Shown here one piece after another: positions 35,415 to 44,598 of a stretch of 64,000 nt of DNA. Where the stretch lies: NCBI RefSeq assembly GCF_000308535.1, contig NZ_BAFW01000048.1, positions 23,624-87,623 of the forward strand, read 5' to 3'. The notes under the pieces were generated by a model, which worked only from the letters and a program-made list of their open reading frames with translations, made no database searches and had not been told where the DNA came from. The DNA comes from Nocardia cerradoensis NBRC 101014 (GTDB lineage Bacteria; Actinomycetota; Actinomycetes; Mycobacteriales; Mycobacteriaceae). Each line of letters starts with the position of its first letter. Position 1 is the first letter of the stretch. Both the position numbers and the translations under genes were made by a program.

Positions 35415-35751
35415 AGTTCCTCCTCGAGCCCAACCATCTTCGAGTGTGGCACCGCGGCAAGATCAACGTGTTCGAATCCCGCCGGGCATCGGTGTGCGAT
35501 CGGTGGTGATCTTCGGGACGGGCCCATGCTCCCATCGATACCCACTTCGCGACGGATGGATCGCCGGAACGTCCACGTGGATCGCTGGAAAGTAACGGAT
35601 GCGTCGGCGGCCTCCCCGGAAGGGGTGGCCGAGGGTACGGTGGGACCCGACCGTTTCGGAGTGGTTCTGCGAGTGAGTGCGGCGATGCGGACCGTAGCTG
35701 TCCGTTCGCTCGCCGCTGCGACGACGAAATTCCGAGATACGAGGTGTGGAC
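35415..35751. other. Intergenic region between ctaD and the clp gene
   Basis: This 337-bp divergent region should hold both promoters, but I see no clear -10/-35 pair, HspR (HAIR) or CtsR site. It includes GTTCGAATCCCG, which looks like a tRNA T-loop, without the rest of a tRNA. No gene is convincing. Confidence 0.4.
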
Positions 35752-38301
35752 ATGACCGCTGCCTGGCCCAGTTCGTTCAACTCCTTCGACGACCTGTTCA
35801 ACCGCTTCTTCGGCCCCGGTATGGCCGCGCAGCCGCCGGTGCAGCGCATCGATCTGGGGCGGCTGCTCAGCGACAGCGCCAAGGAGCTGATCGCGATCGC
35901 CCGGTCGGCCGCGCAGGACTGGGGAAATCCGGAGGTCACCGCCGAACATCTGCTCTATGCCGCCACGCAGGTCGAGCCCTCGCGCGGGATCATCGGCCAG
36001 CTGGGCCTGGATCCGGACAAGGTCGCCGCGCAGATGCGCGGTGCGGCCGGTAGCGGAGAGGCCACCGCGACCGCGGGCGGTCAGGTGGTGCTCGGGCCCG
36101 GTGCCAAACTGGCCCTGCGGACCGCGCAACGCAACGCCGCCGAGGCGGGATCCAGCTACATCGGCCCCGAACATATTCTGCTCGGCATCGCCGACAATCC
36201 GGAAAGCCCTGCCGCACAGTCTCTTTCGGGTGCCAAACTGCCGGCTGCCGAGGGGCAGAAGAAGCCCACCGACACTCCGACGCTGGACGAATACGGCCGG
36301 GATCTGACCGCCGAGGCCCGCGCGGGCAAGGTCGACCCGGTCGTCGGCCGCGCCGAGGAGATCGAGCAGACCGTGGAAATCCTGTCCCGGCGGCGCAAGA
36401 ACAATCCCGTGCTCATCGGCGATCCCGGAGTCGGCAAGACCGCGATCGTCGAGGGTCTGGCGCAGCGCATCGTCAACGGCGATGTGCCCAGCACGCTGGC
36501 CGATCGGCGGGTGGTGGCCCTCGATGTGGGCTCGCTGGTGGCGGGCAGCAAATATCGCGGCGAATTCGAGGAGCGGCTGACCAAGATTCTCGACGAGGTC
36601 CGCGAGCACTCCGACGAACTGGTGCTGTTCATCGACGAGTTGCACACCATCGTGGGCGCCGGGACCGGCGGCGAGGGGTCGATGGACGCCGGAAACCTGC
36701 TCAAACCGGCGCTGGCCCGCGGCGAACTCCATGCCATCGGCGCCACCACCGTCGACGAATACCGGCGCTACATCGAGAAGGACGCCGCCCTGGAGCGCCG
36801 CTTCCAGCCGGTGCTGGTCCCCGAACCGTCGGTCGCCGACACGATCGAAATCCTGCGCGGACTCAGCGACGTCTACGAGGAACACCATCAGGTGCACTAC
36901 GAGGACGAGGCGTTGGTTGCCGCGGCCGAGCTCTCGGACCGCTACATCACCGATCGGTTCATGCCCGACAAGGCGATCGATCTGATCGACCAGGCCGGCG
37001 CCCGGGTCCGGTTGCGCACCCGCATGCCGGGCCCGGATCTGCGTGCGGCGCGGGAGGAATTGTCGCGCCTGGAACGGGAGAAGGATGCCGCCGTCGCGGG
37101 CGAGGACTACGCCCGCGCGGACGAACTCAAGGGCGAGATCTCCGCCGCCGAGGAACGGGTCGGCCACATCACCGCCGACGAGGCGCCGACGGTCACCCTC
37201 GACGACATCGCCGAGGTGGTGTCCAAGCAGACCGGAATTCCGGTGTCGGAGTTGACCGTCGAGGAACGGCAGCGCCTGCTGCAGTTGGAGGACGTGCTGC
37301 ACAAGCGGGTGATCGGGCAGGACGAGGCGATCGTGGCGGTCGCGGAGGCGGTGCGCCGCGCCCGGGCCGGGATGAAGGATCCGAACCGCCCGATCGGCTC
37401 GTTCCTGTTCCTCGGCCCGACCGGTGTCGGCAAGACCGAATTGGCGAAAGCCTTGGCGGAGGCGGTATTCGGCGACGAGGACCGGCTGATCCGATTCGAC
37501 ATGAGCGAATTCCAGGAGAAGCACACGGTGTCCCGGCTGGTCGGCGCACCGCCCGGATACGTGGGCTACGAGGATGCCGCGCAGCTCACCGACAAGGTTC
37601 GCCGCCAACCGTATTCGGTGATCCTGTTCGACGAGGTGGAGAAGGCTCATCCGGACGTGTTCAACGTGCTGCTGCAGCTGCTCGACGACGGCCGCGTCAC
37701 CGACGCCAAGGGCCGCACGGTCGATTTCAAGAACACCATCGTGATCATGACCAGCAATATCGGTTCGGATCTGATCCTGAAGGCCACCTCGGCGGAGCTC
37801 GACGCCATCACCCCGCGGCTGATGGAACGGCTGCAACAGCATTTCCGGCCGGAATTCCTCAACCGCATCGACGAGACCATCGTGTTCCACCGCCTCGATC
37901 AGGAACAATTGCGCCGCATCGTCGATCTGGTGCTCGACGGCCCCCGCCGCCGCCTGCGCGCTCAGCACATCGAGCTCGACGTCACCGACGCGGCACGGGA
38001 TTGGTTGTCCGAGAACGGATATCAACCCGAATTCGGTGCCCGCCCGCTACGCCGGACGGTGCAGAAGCAGCTGGAGAACCAGGTGTCCCGGCTGGTACTC
38101 GGTGGCGAGCTGAATCCGGGCGACACCGTGCGCGTGGACGCCGACGAGTCCGGACTGATCGTCGCCGTGGTGGCCGGCTCCGGAGCCGAACGATCCCTCG
38201 ACGCCTCCGCGAACGGCCAGAAACCGAAGGGGAAGAAGGCGAACGGCAAGTCGGACGCCAAGTCCGAGAAGAAGTCCGGAGCGAAATCCGGGAAGAGCTG
38301 A
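35752..38301 (+). CDS. ClpC-like AAA+ ATPase (Clp/Hsp100 family)
   Basis: An 849-residue class I Hsp100: Clp_N repeats (about 45-170), AAA1 with Walker A GDPGVGKT (about 223-230) and Walker B LFIDELH, a short middle region with a UVR-like motif ([18 protein letters not shown], about 453-470), AAA2 with GPTGVGKT (about 555) and the ClpB_D2-small domain. This is ClpC-like rather than ClpB (no long coiled-coil M-domain). The (L/I)GF ClpP-docking loop expected after MTSNIGSD is not visible. The tail is Lys/Ser-rich. ATG 35752 has GAGG 7 nt upstream. A DUF1801 gene follows after 17 bp. Confidence 0.9.
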   Translation: MTAAWPSSFNSFDDLFNRFFGPGMAAQPPVQRIDLGRLLSDSAKELIAIARSAAQDWGNPEVTAEHLLYAATQVEPSRGIIGQLGLDPDKVAAQMRGAAGSGEATATAGGQVVLGPGAKLALRTAQRNAAEAGSSYIGPEHILLGIADNPESPAAQSLSGAKLPAAEGQKKPTDTPTLDEYGRDLTAEARAGKVDPVVGRAEEIEQTVEILSRRRKNNPVLIGDPGVGKTAIVEGLAQRIVNGDVPSTLADRRVVALDVGSLVAGSKYRGEFEERLTKILDEVREHSDELVLFIDELHTIVGAGTGGEGSMDAGNLLKPALARGELHAIGATTVDEYRRYIEKDAALERRFQPVLVPEPSVADTIEILRGLSDVYEEHHQVHYEDEALVAAAELSDRYITDRFMPDKAIDLIDQAGARVRLRTRMPGPDLRAAREELSRLEREKDAAVAGEDYARADELKGEISAAEERVGHITADEAPTVTLDDIAEVVSKQTGIPVSELTVEERQRLLQLEDVLHKRVIGQDEAIVAVAEAVRRARAGMKDPNRPIGSFLFLGPTGVGKTELAKALAEAVFGDEDRLIRFDMSEFQEKHTVSRLVGAPPGYVGYEDAAQLTDKVRRQPYSVILFDEVEKAHPDVFNVLLQLLDDGRVTDAKGRTVDFKNTIVIMTSNIGSDLILKATSAELDAITPRLMERLQQHFRPEFLNRIDETIVFHRLDQEQLRRIVDLVLDGPRRRLRAQHIELDVTDAARDWLSENGYQPEFGARPLRRTVQKQLENQVSRLVLGGELNPGDTVRVDADESGLIVAVVAGSGAERSLDASANGQKPKGKKANGKSDAKSEKKSGAKSGKS

Positions 38302-38318
38302 TCCGGGAGAAGCCGGTG

Positions 38319-38726
38319 GTGAGTTACGTGGCCGACCCGCGCGTCGACGCCTACATCGACGCGTTACCGTCCTGGCAGCGTGACATCTGCCGCGAGGTGC
38401 GTGAACTCGTCCACGCCGCCGACCCGCAGGTGACGGAGACCGTGAAGCGCAGGGTACGACCGTATTTCGTGCTCGACGGCAACATCTGCGCGCTGCTCGC
38501 CACGAAGACGCACGTCGACGTCTTCCTCTACGACGGTGCGATCGTGCCCGATCCGGCGGGCATCATCACCGGCGGTCACGACAACACGACGGCGCGCACC
38601 GTGGCGATTCGCGAGGGGGAGAGGGTCGACGCCCCCGCGCTGTCGGCGATGCTGCGGCAGATCATCGCGAACAATCGCGCGGGCGGCTGGCGCAAGCTGA
38701 AACGCGATGCGGCACGGGCGGAGTGA
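38319..38726 (+). CDS. DUF1801 (YdhG-like) protein
   Basis: A 135-residue protein: YIDALPSWQRDICREVRELVHAADPQVTETVKRRVRPYFVLDGNICALLATKTHVDVFLYDGA fits the YdhG/DUF1801 fold, followed by ARTVAIREGERVDAPALSAMLRQIIANNRAGGWRKL. The fold is related to SufE-like/iron-chaperone proteins but function is unknown. GTG 38319 is preferred over the adjacent GTG 38316, given GGGAGA (38305-38310). It probably shares a transcript with the clp gene. Confidence 0.8.
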   Translation: MSYVADPRVDAYIDALPSWQRDICREVRELVHAADPQVTETVKRRVRPYFVLDGNICALLATKTHVDVFLYDGAIVPDPAGIITGGHDNTTARTVAIREGERVDAPALSAMLRQIIANNRAGGWRKLKRDAARAE

Positions 38727-38761
38727 CCGGACCGGCTCCGGCAGAGGATGGTCGGTCCGGT
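38726..38761. terminator. Stem-loop between convergent DUF1801 and tetR genes
   Basis: ACCGGACCG (38726-38734) pairs perfectly with CGGTCCGGT (38753-38761) around an 18-nt loop in the 51-bp convergent spacer. No T tract. Confidence 0.5.
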
Positions 38762-38777
38762 ACGCGTTCGGCGACCG

Positions 38778-39494
38778 TCAGCCCGGCGCGGCCGGATCCG
38801 CGGGGGCTTGCGCATAGACGCCGGCGGTGAGTTCGCGCATGCATCTGACCACCAGGGGAGCGGGTCCGCCGGGGCGCAGTGCGGTTTCGGTTGCGGCCGA
38901 GAGATTTTCGTCGGGCACGCCGATCTGCGATGCGCCGTCGTCGTCGGCCCATTGCTCCAGTCCGATGCGGATCGCGCCGGCGGCCGCGGCGGCCAGCGTA
39001 CGCAGGCGCAGTGGATCGGTGTCCGGGGACAGTTTCGCCAGCAGCCCGAGCAGGGCGTGCTCGCCGGTGAGATTGACCCGGAACCAGACCGCGCGCAGGG
39101 CCGTATCGTCGGCCATCGCGCGCAACAGGCCGCGGGTGATGTCGAGTTCGTCGCGGTCCACCACGGTGAGGGCGCGGAGCGCGGCGGTCTCCAGTTCCGC
39201 GATGGTAGGCAACCGATCCGGTCCGTCGCCGAGGATGTCCAGCCAGCGAGACGCACCCGCCGACAGCATCGGTTCCACGGCATCCTCTTTGGTGCGGCAA
39301 TAGCGATAGAAGGTGCGCAGGCCGACGCCGGAGGCGGCGGCGATCTGCTCGGCGGTGACCGCCGCGGTGCCACGCTCGGCGAACAACCGGGCGGCGGTGT
39401 GGGCGATCTCCATCCGGGTCGCCGACTTGCGCCGCTGGGCCAGGTTCGGCCGCGGCGACGCGGTGGCGGACGGGCCGGTTCTCGACTCGGGCAT
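38778..39494 (-). CDS. TetR family transcriptional regulator
   Basis: A 238-residue TetR repressor: HTH in RMEIAHTAARLFAERGTAAVTAEQIAAASGVGLRTFYRYCRTKEDAVEPML (about residues 28-78), then a helical ligand-binding domain. It diverges from an SDR gene with a 15-bp perfect dyad between, so it likely represses that SDR and itself. ATG 39494 has GGAGGTGA upstream. Ligand unknown. Confidence 0.9.
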   Translation of the reverse strand: MPESRTGPSATASPRPNLAQRRKSATRMEIAHTAARLFAERGTAAVTAEQIAAASGVGLRTFYRYCRTKEDAVEPMLSAGASRWLDILGDGPDRLPTIAELETAALRALTVVDRDELDITRGLLRAMADDTALRAVWFRVNLTGEHALLGLLAKLSPDTDPLRLRTLAAAAAGAIRIGLEQWADDDGASQIGVPDENLSAATETALRPGGPAPLVVRCMRELTAGVYAQAPADPAAPG

Positions 39495-39537
39495 GAGTCA
39501 CCTCCTGTCCGCACAGTCTAAGCGCGATTTGTCACTA

Positions 39538-39552
39538 TGGCACAACGTGCCA
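39538..39552. promoter_or_regulatory. TetR operator candidate TGGCAC-AAC-GTGCCA
   Basis: A perfect 6+3+6 dyad lies midway between the divergent tetR and SDR genes. It ends 8 bp before TAGTGT (39561-39566), a likely -10 of the SDR promoter, so a bound repressor would cover the -35 region. Confidence 0.65.
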
Positions 39553-39607
39553 CTCAGGCGTAGTGTGTCAATCGAACGAGAAAATCGCAGTTGAGGAGAG
39601 TTTCGCA

Positions 39608-40378
39608 ATGGAGCGTTTCGCAGATCGCCGAGTTCTGATCACCGGCGCCGGATCCGGTATCGGCCGCGCCACCGTGCATCGCATTCTGTCCGAGGGCGGC
39701 ACCGTGGTGGCCGCCGACGTCAGCGAGGCGGGCCTGGCCGAAACCGCGAAACAGGCGGCCGAGAAGGGCAGCGCCGATCGGCTGACCACCGTCACGATCG
39801 ACATCTCCGACGAGTCCTCGGTACAGGCCGGGGTCGCCAAGGCCGTGGAAACCCTGGGCGGGCTGGACGCGCTGGTCAACGCCGCCGGCATTCTCCGCTC
39901 GGCGCACACCCACGAGATGCCGCTGGCCGACTGGAATCGCATCATCACCACCAACCTCACCGGCACCTTCCTGATGATTCGCGAATCGCTGCCGGCGCTG
40001 CTGGACAGCGGCCGCGGTGTCATCGTGAACTTCGCCTCCACCTCCACCTACTTCGCGCACCCGTACATGGCCGCCTATGCCGCGTCGAAGGGCGGCATCA
40101 TGTCCATGACCCATGCGCTGGCCTCGGAATACTCCAAGCAGAACCTGCGCGCGGTGGCCGTGGCGCCCGGCTCGATCTCGAGCGATATGACCGACGGCCG
40201 CGGCCCGGGCCTGCCCGAGGACGCCGATTTCTCGCTGTTCACCAAGCTGATGCCGATGCTCGGCCAGGGTTTCGCCTCGCCCGACACGGTCGCCGGTGTG
40301 GTGGCCATGCTCGCCTCCGACGACGGCGCCTTCATCACCGGCACCGAGGTGCGCATCGACGGCGGCACCCACGCCTGA
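39608..40378 (+). CDS. Short-chain dehydrogenase/reductase (classical SDR)
   Basis: The 256-residue enzyme has TGAGSGIG (12-19), NAAG (91-94), a Ser in NFASTSTY and Tyr157-x3-Lys161 (YAASK). Asp in VAADVSE after strand 2 suggests NAD(H). C-terminal ITGTEVRIDGGTHA is typical. ATG 39608 has GAGGAG (39593-39598) upstream. It is followed by a SnoaL-like gene after 104 bp and is probably controlled by the adjacent TetR. The combination with SnoaL and a later Baeyer-Villiger enzyme suggests steroid or alicyclic alcohol oxidation, but that is inference. Confidence 0.9.
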   Translation: MERFADRRVLITGAGSGIGRATVHRILSEGGTVVAADVSEAGLAETAKQAAEKGSADRLTTVTIDISDESSVQAGVAKAVETLGGLDALVNAAGILRSAHTHEMPLADWNRIITTNLTGTFLMIRESLPALLDSGRGVIVNFASTSTYFAHPYMAAYAASKGGIMSMTHALASEYSKQNLRAVAVAPGSISSDMTDGRGPGLPEDADFSLFTKLMPMLGQGFASPDTVAGVVAMLASDDGAFITGTEVRIDGGTHA

Positions 40379-40432
40379 TCGGCCCGAATCGGTCCGGGCC
40401 GTCCCGGTCAACGGGAAAGCCCGGACCGAAAC

Positions 40433-40446
40433 AGAAACCTGTTCTA
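40433..40446 (+). promoter_or_regulatory. KstR-like half-conserved site before the SnoaL gene
   Basis: AGAAACCTGTTCTA matches TnnAACnnGTTnnA except A in the first position; the right half GTTCTA is the best-conserved KstR half-site. It sits 37 bp before ATG 40483 and overlaps a possible -10 (TATTGT at 40445-40450). Confidence 0.4.
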
Positions 40447-40482
40447 TTGTGCTGGCGGGGCCGATACCAGGAGGTGACCGCG

Positions 40483-40965
40483 ATGGATCTGGTTGCGTTG
40501 GAAGAGATTCGTGCGTTGAAATACCGCTATCTGCGGACGCTGGATCTGCGGGAGTGGGACGAGTTCGCCGATACCCTCGCCGCGGACGCGGTGGCCGACT
40601 ACGGCTCGCCCTCGGGCGGTAAACCGCTGCAATTCCAGGGGCGCGACGCCATCGTCGGCTATCTCAGCGGCGCGATGTCCGGCACCATGATCACCTCGCA
40701 CGTGTGCAGTCACCCCGAGATCGCGGTGGACGGTGACTCCGCCTCCGGCAGTTGGTGTCTGGAGGATACGGTCATCGTCCCCGAGCACGGGATCATGATT
40801 CGCGGCGCCGCGTACTACCGCGATACCTATCGCCGCGAATCCGATGGCCGCTGGCGCATCACGAGCACCGGCTATCAGCGCAACTACGAGGCCATGATTC
40901 CGCTCTCCTCGATCCAGGGATTCACCATCACCGCCAGCCGCTGGGACCCCAGCGTCGCGCACTAG
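40483..40965 (+). CDS. SnoaL-like nuclear transport factor 2 family protein
   Basis: The 160-residue protein starts MDLVALEEIRALKYRYLRTLDLREWDEFADTLAADAVADYG, the pattern of SnoaL_4/BaiE-like dehydratase-fold proteins, and includes SHPEIAVDGDSASGSWCLEDTVI. Members include steroid isomerase- and bile-acid-dehydratase-like enzymes. ATG 40483 is fixed by AGGAGGT (40469-40475). It lies 104 bp after an SDR gene and converges on araC (12 bp). Substrate unknown. Confidence 0.8.
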   Translation: MDLVALEEIRALKYRYLRTLDLREWDEFADTLAADAVADYGSPSGGKPLQFQGRDAIVGYLSGAMSGTMITSHVCSHPEIAVDGDSASGSWCLEDTVIVPEHGIMIRGAAYYRDTYRRESDGRWRITSTGYQRNYEAMIPLSSIQGFTITASRWDPSVAH

Positions 40966-40977
40966 CCGACCGGCCGC

Positions 40978-41985
40978 TCAGGCTCGGGCGGTGCGCCGGA
41001 TCGCGGTGGGAGTGCTGTCCCACCAGCGGCGCGCGCATCGGGTCAGGGTGGCCTGTTCCGCGAGGCCGAGCAGGGAGGCGATCTGGCTCATCGGCAGATC
41101 CGTCGTGGTCAGATAGCGCCGCGCCTCACTGCGGCGCACATCGTCGACGATGGCGGCGAAGGTCGTGCGCTCGGCCGCCAGGCGGCGCTGCAGGGTGCGC
41201 GGATGGATCGTCAGAAGCCTTGCCACCGAATCGATCTGCGGGGCGGTCGTGCCCAGCAACTGCTGCACGGCGGCCCGCACCCCCGGCACCGTGGAGGCGC
41301 CGGTGTCGCCGGCCTGTTCGGCCAGGAACGCCACCGCCAGCCGGCGCAGATTCGCATCGCCGCCCGCGATGGCCCGCGTCGTGAGGTTGCTGGGCAGCCG
41401 CAGCATCGCCGCCGGCCGCTCGAAGCGCACCGGGACGCCGAAGAAGTTCTCGTAGGTCGCGCGCGAACCCGGCGGGCGGTACGGCAACTCCACCGAGCGC
41501 AATCCGTACGGGCCCTCCACCAGCCGGATCAACGTGCGGTGCAGGAATCCCAGGCCCAGGTCGGTGCCCTGGACTGGTTGCGGGAATCCGGGTTCGACGC
41601 CGTAGCGCAGGGCCGTCACACCGCGGTCGCCGTAGGGGTCCGGTTCGATGGTCAGGCTCAGCGAGCGGGCGTGCACGAACAGGTAGCGCGAGGTGCACTC
41701 CAGCGCATCGGCCAGGGTGGGGGAGCTGCGGATGGCCAGCGCGAGCGGTCCCAGCATGCCGAGGTCCTGCCGGGCGGCGATCCGCAGGCCCAGATCGGGA
41801 CATCGCAGCCGGTCGGCGGCGATCTCCAGCACCAGCGCCATCGCCTCGTCGGAGACCAGCAGATCGTCGGCGTCCAGGGCGGCGATCGGGTATCCGGCGG
41901 CGGTCGCGTATTCCTCCGCATTTCCCCCGAGTTCGGCCACGGTCGCGCGGAAACCGCGCAAACCGGCCGAGCGGATCACCGACAT
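40978..41985 (-). CDS. AraC family transcriptional regulator
   Basis: A 335-residue regulator of the Arabinose-binding-like (OruR/VirS) group: N-terminal effector domain (GLRGFRATVAELGGNAEEYATAAGYP, SLSLTIEPDPYGDRGVTALRYGVEPGF) and a C-terminal HTH_18 DNA-binding domain (TIHPRTLQRRLAAERTTFAAIVDDVRRSEARRYLTTTDLPMSQIASLLGLAEQATLTRCARRWW). It diverges from the Baeyer-Villiger monooxygenase gene, 69 bp away. Regulators of this type (VirS in mycobacteria) often activate such a divergent monooxygenase. Confidence 0.9.
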   Translation of the reverse strand: MSVIRSAGLRGFRATVAELGGNAEEYATAAGYPIAALDADDLLVSDEAMALVLEIAADRLRCPDLGLRIAARQDLGMLGPLALAIRSSPTLADALECTSRYLFVHARSLSLTIEPDPYGDRGVTALRYGVEPGFPQPVQGTDLGLGFLHRTLIRLVEGPYGLRSVELPYRPPGSRATYENFFGVPVRFERPAAMLRLPSNLTTRAIAGGDANLRRLAVAFLAEQAGDTGASTVPGVRAAVQQLLGTTAPQIDSVARLLTIHPRTLQRRLAAERTTFAAIVDDVRRSEARRYLTTTDLPMSQIASLLGLAEQATLTRCARRWWDSTPTAIRRTARA

Positions 41986-42054
41986 GTCGTCCAGAATCAA
42001 ATACTTGTCGCGCAAAGTCAAGAATGCCGGGGAACGAACCAGCACACTGGAACC

Positions 42055-43527
42055 ATGACCGCAGCTGGTGAATATGTCGATGTCGTCATCGTGGGCGCCG
42101 GTCTGTCCGGAATCGGCGCCGGTTACCGCGTGCAGACGGAATTGCCCGGAAAGTCCTATGCGATCCTCGAGGCGCGTGAGGCGCTGGGCGGCACCTGGGA
42201 CCTTTTCCGGTATCCCGGCATCCGTTCCGATTCGGATATGTTCACCCTCGGCTACCCGTTCGAGCCGTGGCGCGATGCCAAATCGATCGCCGACGGTCCC
42301 TCGATTCTGCGCTACATCACCGAGACGGCACGCCGCCACGGGATCGACAAGCATATTCGCTACGGCACCAAAGTCGTTGCAGCACAATGGTCCAGCGCCG
42401 AATCACGCTGGACGCTGACCCTGCGGCAGGGCGATGCGGAGCGCACACTGAGCTGTCGCTTCCTCTACTCGTGCGCCGGCTACTACAACTACGACGAGGG
42501 GCACGCGCCCGAATTCCCGGGCGTGGACACGTTTTCCGGCACCATGGTGCATCCGCAGTTCTGGCCGGAGGATCTCGACTACGCCGGCAAGAAGGTCGTG
42601 GTCGTCGGCAGTGGCGCCACCGCCGTGACGCTGGTTCCGGCGATGGCCGAGCAGGCCGAGCTGGTGACCATGCTGCAGCGTTCGCCGACCTGGATCTCCG
42701 CGGTCCCCGGCCGCGACAAGCAAGCCGACAAGATTCGGGAACTGCTGCCGGCGGGCCTGGCGCACCGGGTGATCCGCACCAAGAACATCCTGTTCAACGT
42801 CGGGTTCTACCAGTACTGCCGCCGTCGGCCGCAGGCCGCGCGCAAGCTGCTGACCGGGCTGACCACACGCATCCTCAAGGACGAGAAGCTGGTCGCCGAA
42901 CACTTCACCCCGGAATACAACCCGTGGGATCAGCGGTTGTGCGCGGTACCGGACGCCGACTTCTTCAAGGCGATGCGCAAGGGTAAGGCCGAGGTGGTCA
43001 CCGATCACATCGACACCTTCGTGCCCGAGGGCATCCGCCTGAAGTCGGGCCGGGTGCTGCCCGCCGACATCGTCATCTCGGCGACCGGTCTGAAGCTGCT
43101 CGCCTTCGGCGGCATCACGCTGGAGGTCGACGGTGAACCGGTGAACCTGTCCGACCGATTCGTCTGGCAGGGGACGATGCTCACGGGCGTCCCCAACTTC
43201 GCGGTCTGCATCGGCTACACGAACGCGTCCTGGACGCTGCGCGCCGACCTGACCTCACGCCTGGTGTGCAAGGTGATCGCCCATATGGACCGCCGCGGAT
43301 ACGAGGCGGTGGTGCCGCAGCCGCAGGCCGAGCTCACCGAACATCCGTTGCTCGACCTCGCCTCGGGCTATATCCAGCGGTCCATCGGCGACTTCCCGCG
43401 CCAGGGCGATCGGCATCCGTGGAAGGTGCGCCAGAACTACCTGCTGGATTCGGCCACGACCATGCGCACGAATCTGGACAAGACGCTGCAGCCGGTCCGG
43501 CGCACGGCGGTGCTGTCGAACGCCTGA
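42055..43527 (+). CDS. EthA-like flavin-containing Baeyer-Villiger monooxygenase
   Basis: A 490-residue BVMO closely similar to EthA/MymA. FAD motif GAGLSGIGAG (14-23), the GGTWDLFRYPGIRSDSDM segment, the BVMO fingerprint FSGTMVHPQFWP (160-171) and the NADPH motif GSGATAVTLVPA are intact, as is YNPWDQRLC. Such enzymes oxidise ketones to esters and can activate thioamides. In M. tuberculosis ethA is beside ethR (TetR) and mymA beside virS (AraC); the AraC neighbour here suggests the MymA arrangement. No Shine-Dalgarno is obvious before ATG 42055. Confidence 0.92.
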   Translation: MTAAGEYVDVVIVGAGLSGIGAGYRVQTELPGKSYAILEAREALGGTWDLFRYPGIRSDSDMFTLGYPFEPWRDAKSIADGPSILRYITETARRHGIDKHIRYGTKVVAAQWSSAESRWTLTLRQGDAERTLSCRFLYSCAGYYNYDEGHAPEFPGVDTFSGTMVHPQFWPEDLDYAGKKVVVVGSGATAVTLVPAMAEQAELVTMLQRSPTWISAVPGRDKQADKIRELLPAGLAHRVIRTKNILFNVGFYQYCRRRPQAARKLLTGLTTRILKDEKLVAEHFTPEYNPWDQRLCAVPDADFFKAMRKGKAEVVTDHIDTFVPEGIRLKSGRVLPADIVISATGLKLLAFGGITLEVDGEPVNLSDRFVWQGTMLTGVPNFAVCIGYTNASWTLRADLTSRLVCKVIAHMDRRGYEAVVPQPQAELTEHPLLDLASGYIQRSIGDFPRQGDRHPWKVRQNYLLDSATTMRTNLDKTLQPVRRTAVLSNA

Positions 43528-43544
43528 ACGCCGTGCCGGTCCGT

Positions 43545-43967
43545 TCAGCTCGCCCAGGGGCCGACCCCGCCGATCTTGTCGATCCGTACGCGGGTCAGCA
43601 GTCCCGGCGGGGCGTCGGCGGGCGGGAAGTTCAGTCCCGGTGCGGCCAGTACGGCGGCCAACTCCTTCAGGAGTTCGGGCGCACCGCCCTCGACGATGCG
43701 CGCGGTGCCGGTGACCGACAGATACGGCCGCATGAACCCGCTCGGCTGATCCGAGACGATGGTCAACGCCACTCGCGGATCGCGGCGGACGTTGCGCACC
43801 TTCAGATATTCGCCGAGGTGTGCGCTGACCAGTTCGTCGCCCTCGGGGGTCGATTGCAGCGCCACCCAGACGACGGAGACCTGCGGGCTGCCGTCGGCAT
43901 TCAGGGTGACCAGGGTCGCGTTGGCGCCGGCGCCGACGAATTCGCGCGCGGAATCGGGAAGTCGCAT
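43545..43967 (-). CDS. PPOX-class (flavin/F420-dependent) oxidoreductase-like protein
   Basis: A 140-residue split-barrel protein: MRLPDSAREFVGAGANATLVTLNADGSPQVSVVWVAL, then ELVSAHLGEYLKVRNVRRDPRVALTIVSD and YLSVTGTARIVEGGAPELLKELA. It matches the pyridoxamine-5'-phosphate-oxidase-like superfamily, whose actinobacterial members often use F420H2 or bind heme or FMN. ATG 43967 gives the family N-terminus. It converges with the BVMO gene. Cofactor and substrate are not predicted. Confidence 0.82.
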   Translation of the reverse strand: MRLPDSAREFVGAGANATLVTLNADGSPQVSVVWVALQSTPEGDELVSAHLGEYLKVRNVRRDPRVALTIVSDQPSGFMRPYLSVTGTARIVEGGAPELLKELAAVLAAPGLNFPPADAPPGLLTRVRIDKIGGVGPWAS

Positions 43968-44112
43968 ATCCGCTCCGACGCCGGCGCGAACCGTTTCATT
44001 CCCGCGATACCCGCGGGCGTGGCCGGACGCGATGTCTGATTTCCGCCGGTGTGAGATCCGGGGCTCCGGCAGATTGGGGAGCGTACGGATCGACATACCG
44101 AAAGGATCAGCA

Positions 44113-44598
44113 ATGACGGTCTACACGACGACGGCGAGTCCGCTCGGTGAGCTGATGCTCGTCGGCGAGCTGCGCCCGGCCGGTGTCGCGCTCACCGCCC
44201 TGTCCATCGCGGGCGGGAAAGGTGCAGGGGCGCAATCGGATTGGGTCGAGGATCAGGCACCGTTCGTCTCGGTGCTCGACCAGCTCGACGGTTACTTCGC
44301 CGGGCAGCGCACTCGTTTCGAACTCGACTACGCGGTCGGCGGCAGTGAATTCCGGCGTCGGGTATGGCATGCGCTCGACGACATCCCGTACGGCCGCACG
44401 GTGACCTACCGCGACATCGCCGCCCGGGTCGGCGCGCCGCGGGCGGCAGTGCGGGCCGTCGGGGCCGCGATCGGCGCCAATCCGGTTCTGATCGTGCGGC
44501 CGTGCCATCGGGTGATCGGCGCGAACGGCCGCCTGACCGGCTATGCGGGCGGGATCGACCGCAAGCGGCAACTGCTGGAGCTCGAACATGCCGCCTGA
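44113..44598 (+). CDS. ogt: Methylated-DNA-[protein]-cysteine S-methyltransferase
   Basis: The 161-residue suicide repair protein has the active-site motif IVRPCHRVIG with Cys131, the DNA-binding helix RTVTYRDIAARVGAPRAAVRAVGAAIGANP (Arg finger) and FRRRVWHALDDIPYG. It directly removes alkyl groups from O6-alkylguanine. ATG 44113 has AAAGGA 7 nt upstream. The next gene overlaps it by 11 nt, and a third overlapped gene carries an Ada-type zinc domain, forming an alkylation-repair operon. Confidence 0.95.
   Translation: MTVYTTTASPLGELMLVGELRPAGVALTALSIAGGKGAGAQSDWVEDQAPFVSVLDQLDGYFAGQRTRFELDYAVGGSEFRRRVWHALDDIPYGRTVTYRDIAARVGAPRAAVRAVGAAIGANPVLIVRPCHRVIGANGRLTGYAGGIDRKRQLLELEHAA

Noticed and set aside
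35455..35490. GTTCGAATCCCG motif resembling a tRNA T-loop, possible tRNA or att remnant
   Set aside because: The T-stem pairs poorly, and no acceptor or anticodon arm is found upstream.
32814..36053. Long plus-strand open frame opposite ctaD
   Set aside because: It runs antisense to a well-conserved oxidase gene and in another frame of yidC; a high-GC artefact.
33919..38025. Very long minus-strand open frame opposite the clp gene and overlapping ctaD
   Set aside because: It is the shadow of GC-rich coding frames; composition is Arg/Gly/His-rich and no family is seen, while clp and ctaD are certain.
43525..43547. TGAACG/CGTTCA inverted repeat between the BVMO and PPOX genes as a terminator
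   Set aside because: Only six base pairs with an 11-nt loop; too weak to claim.
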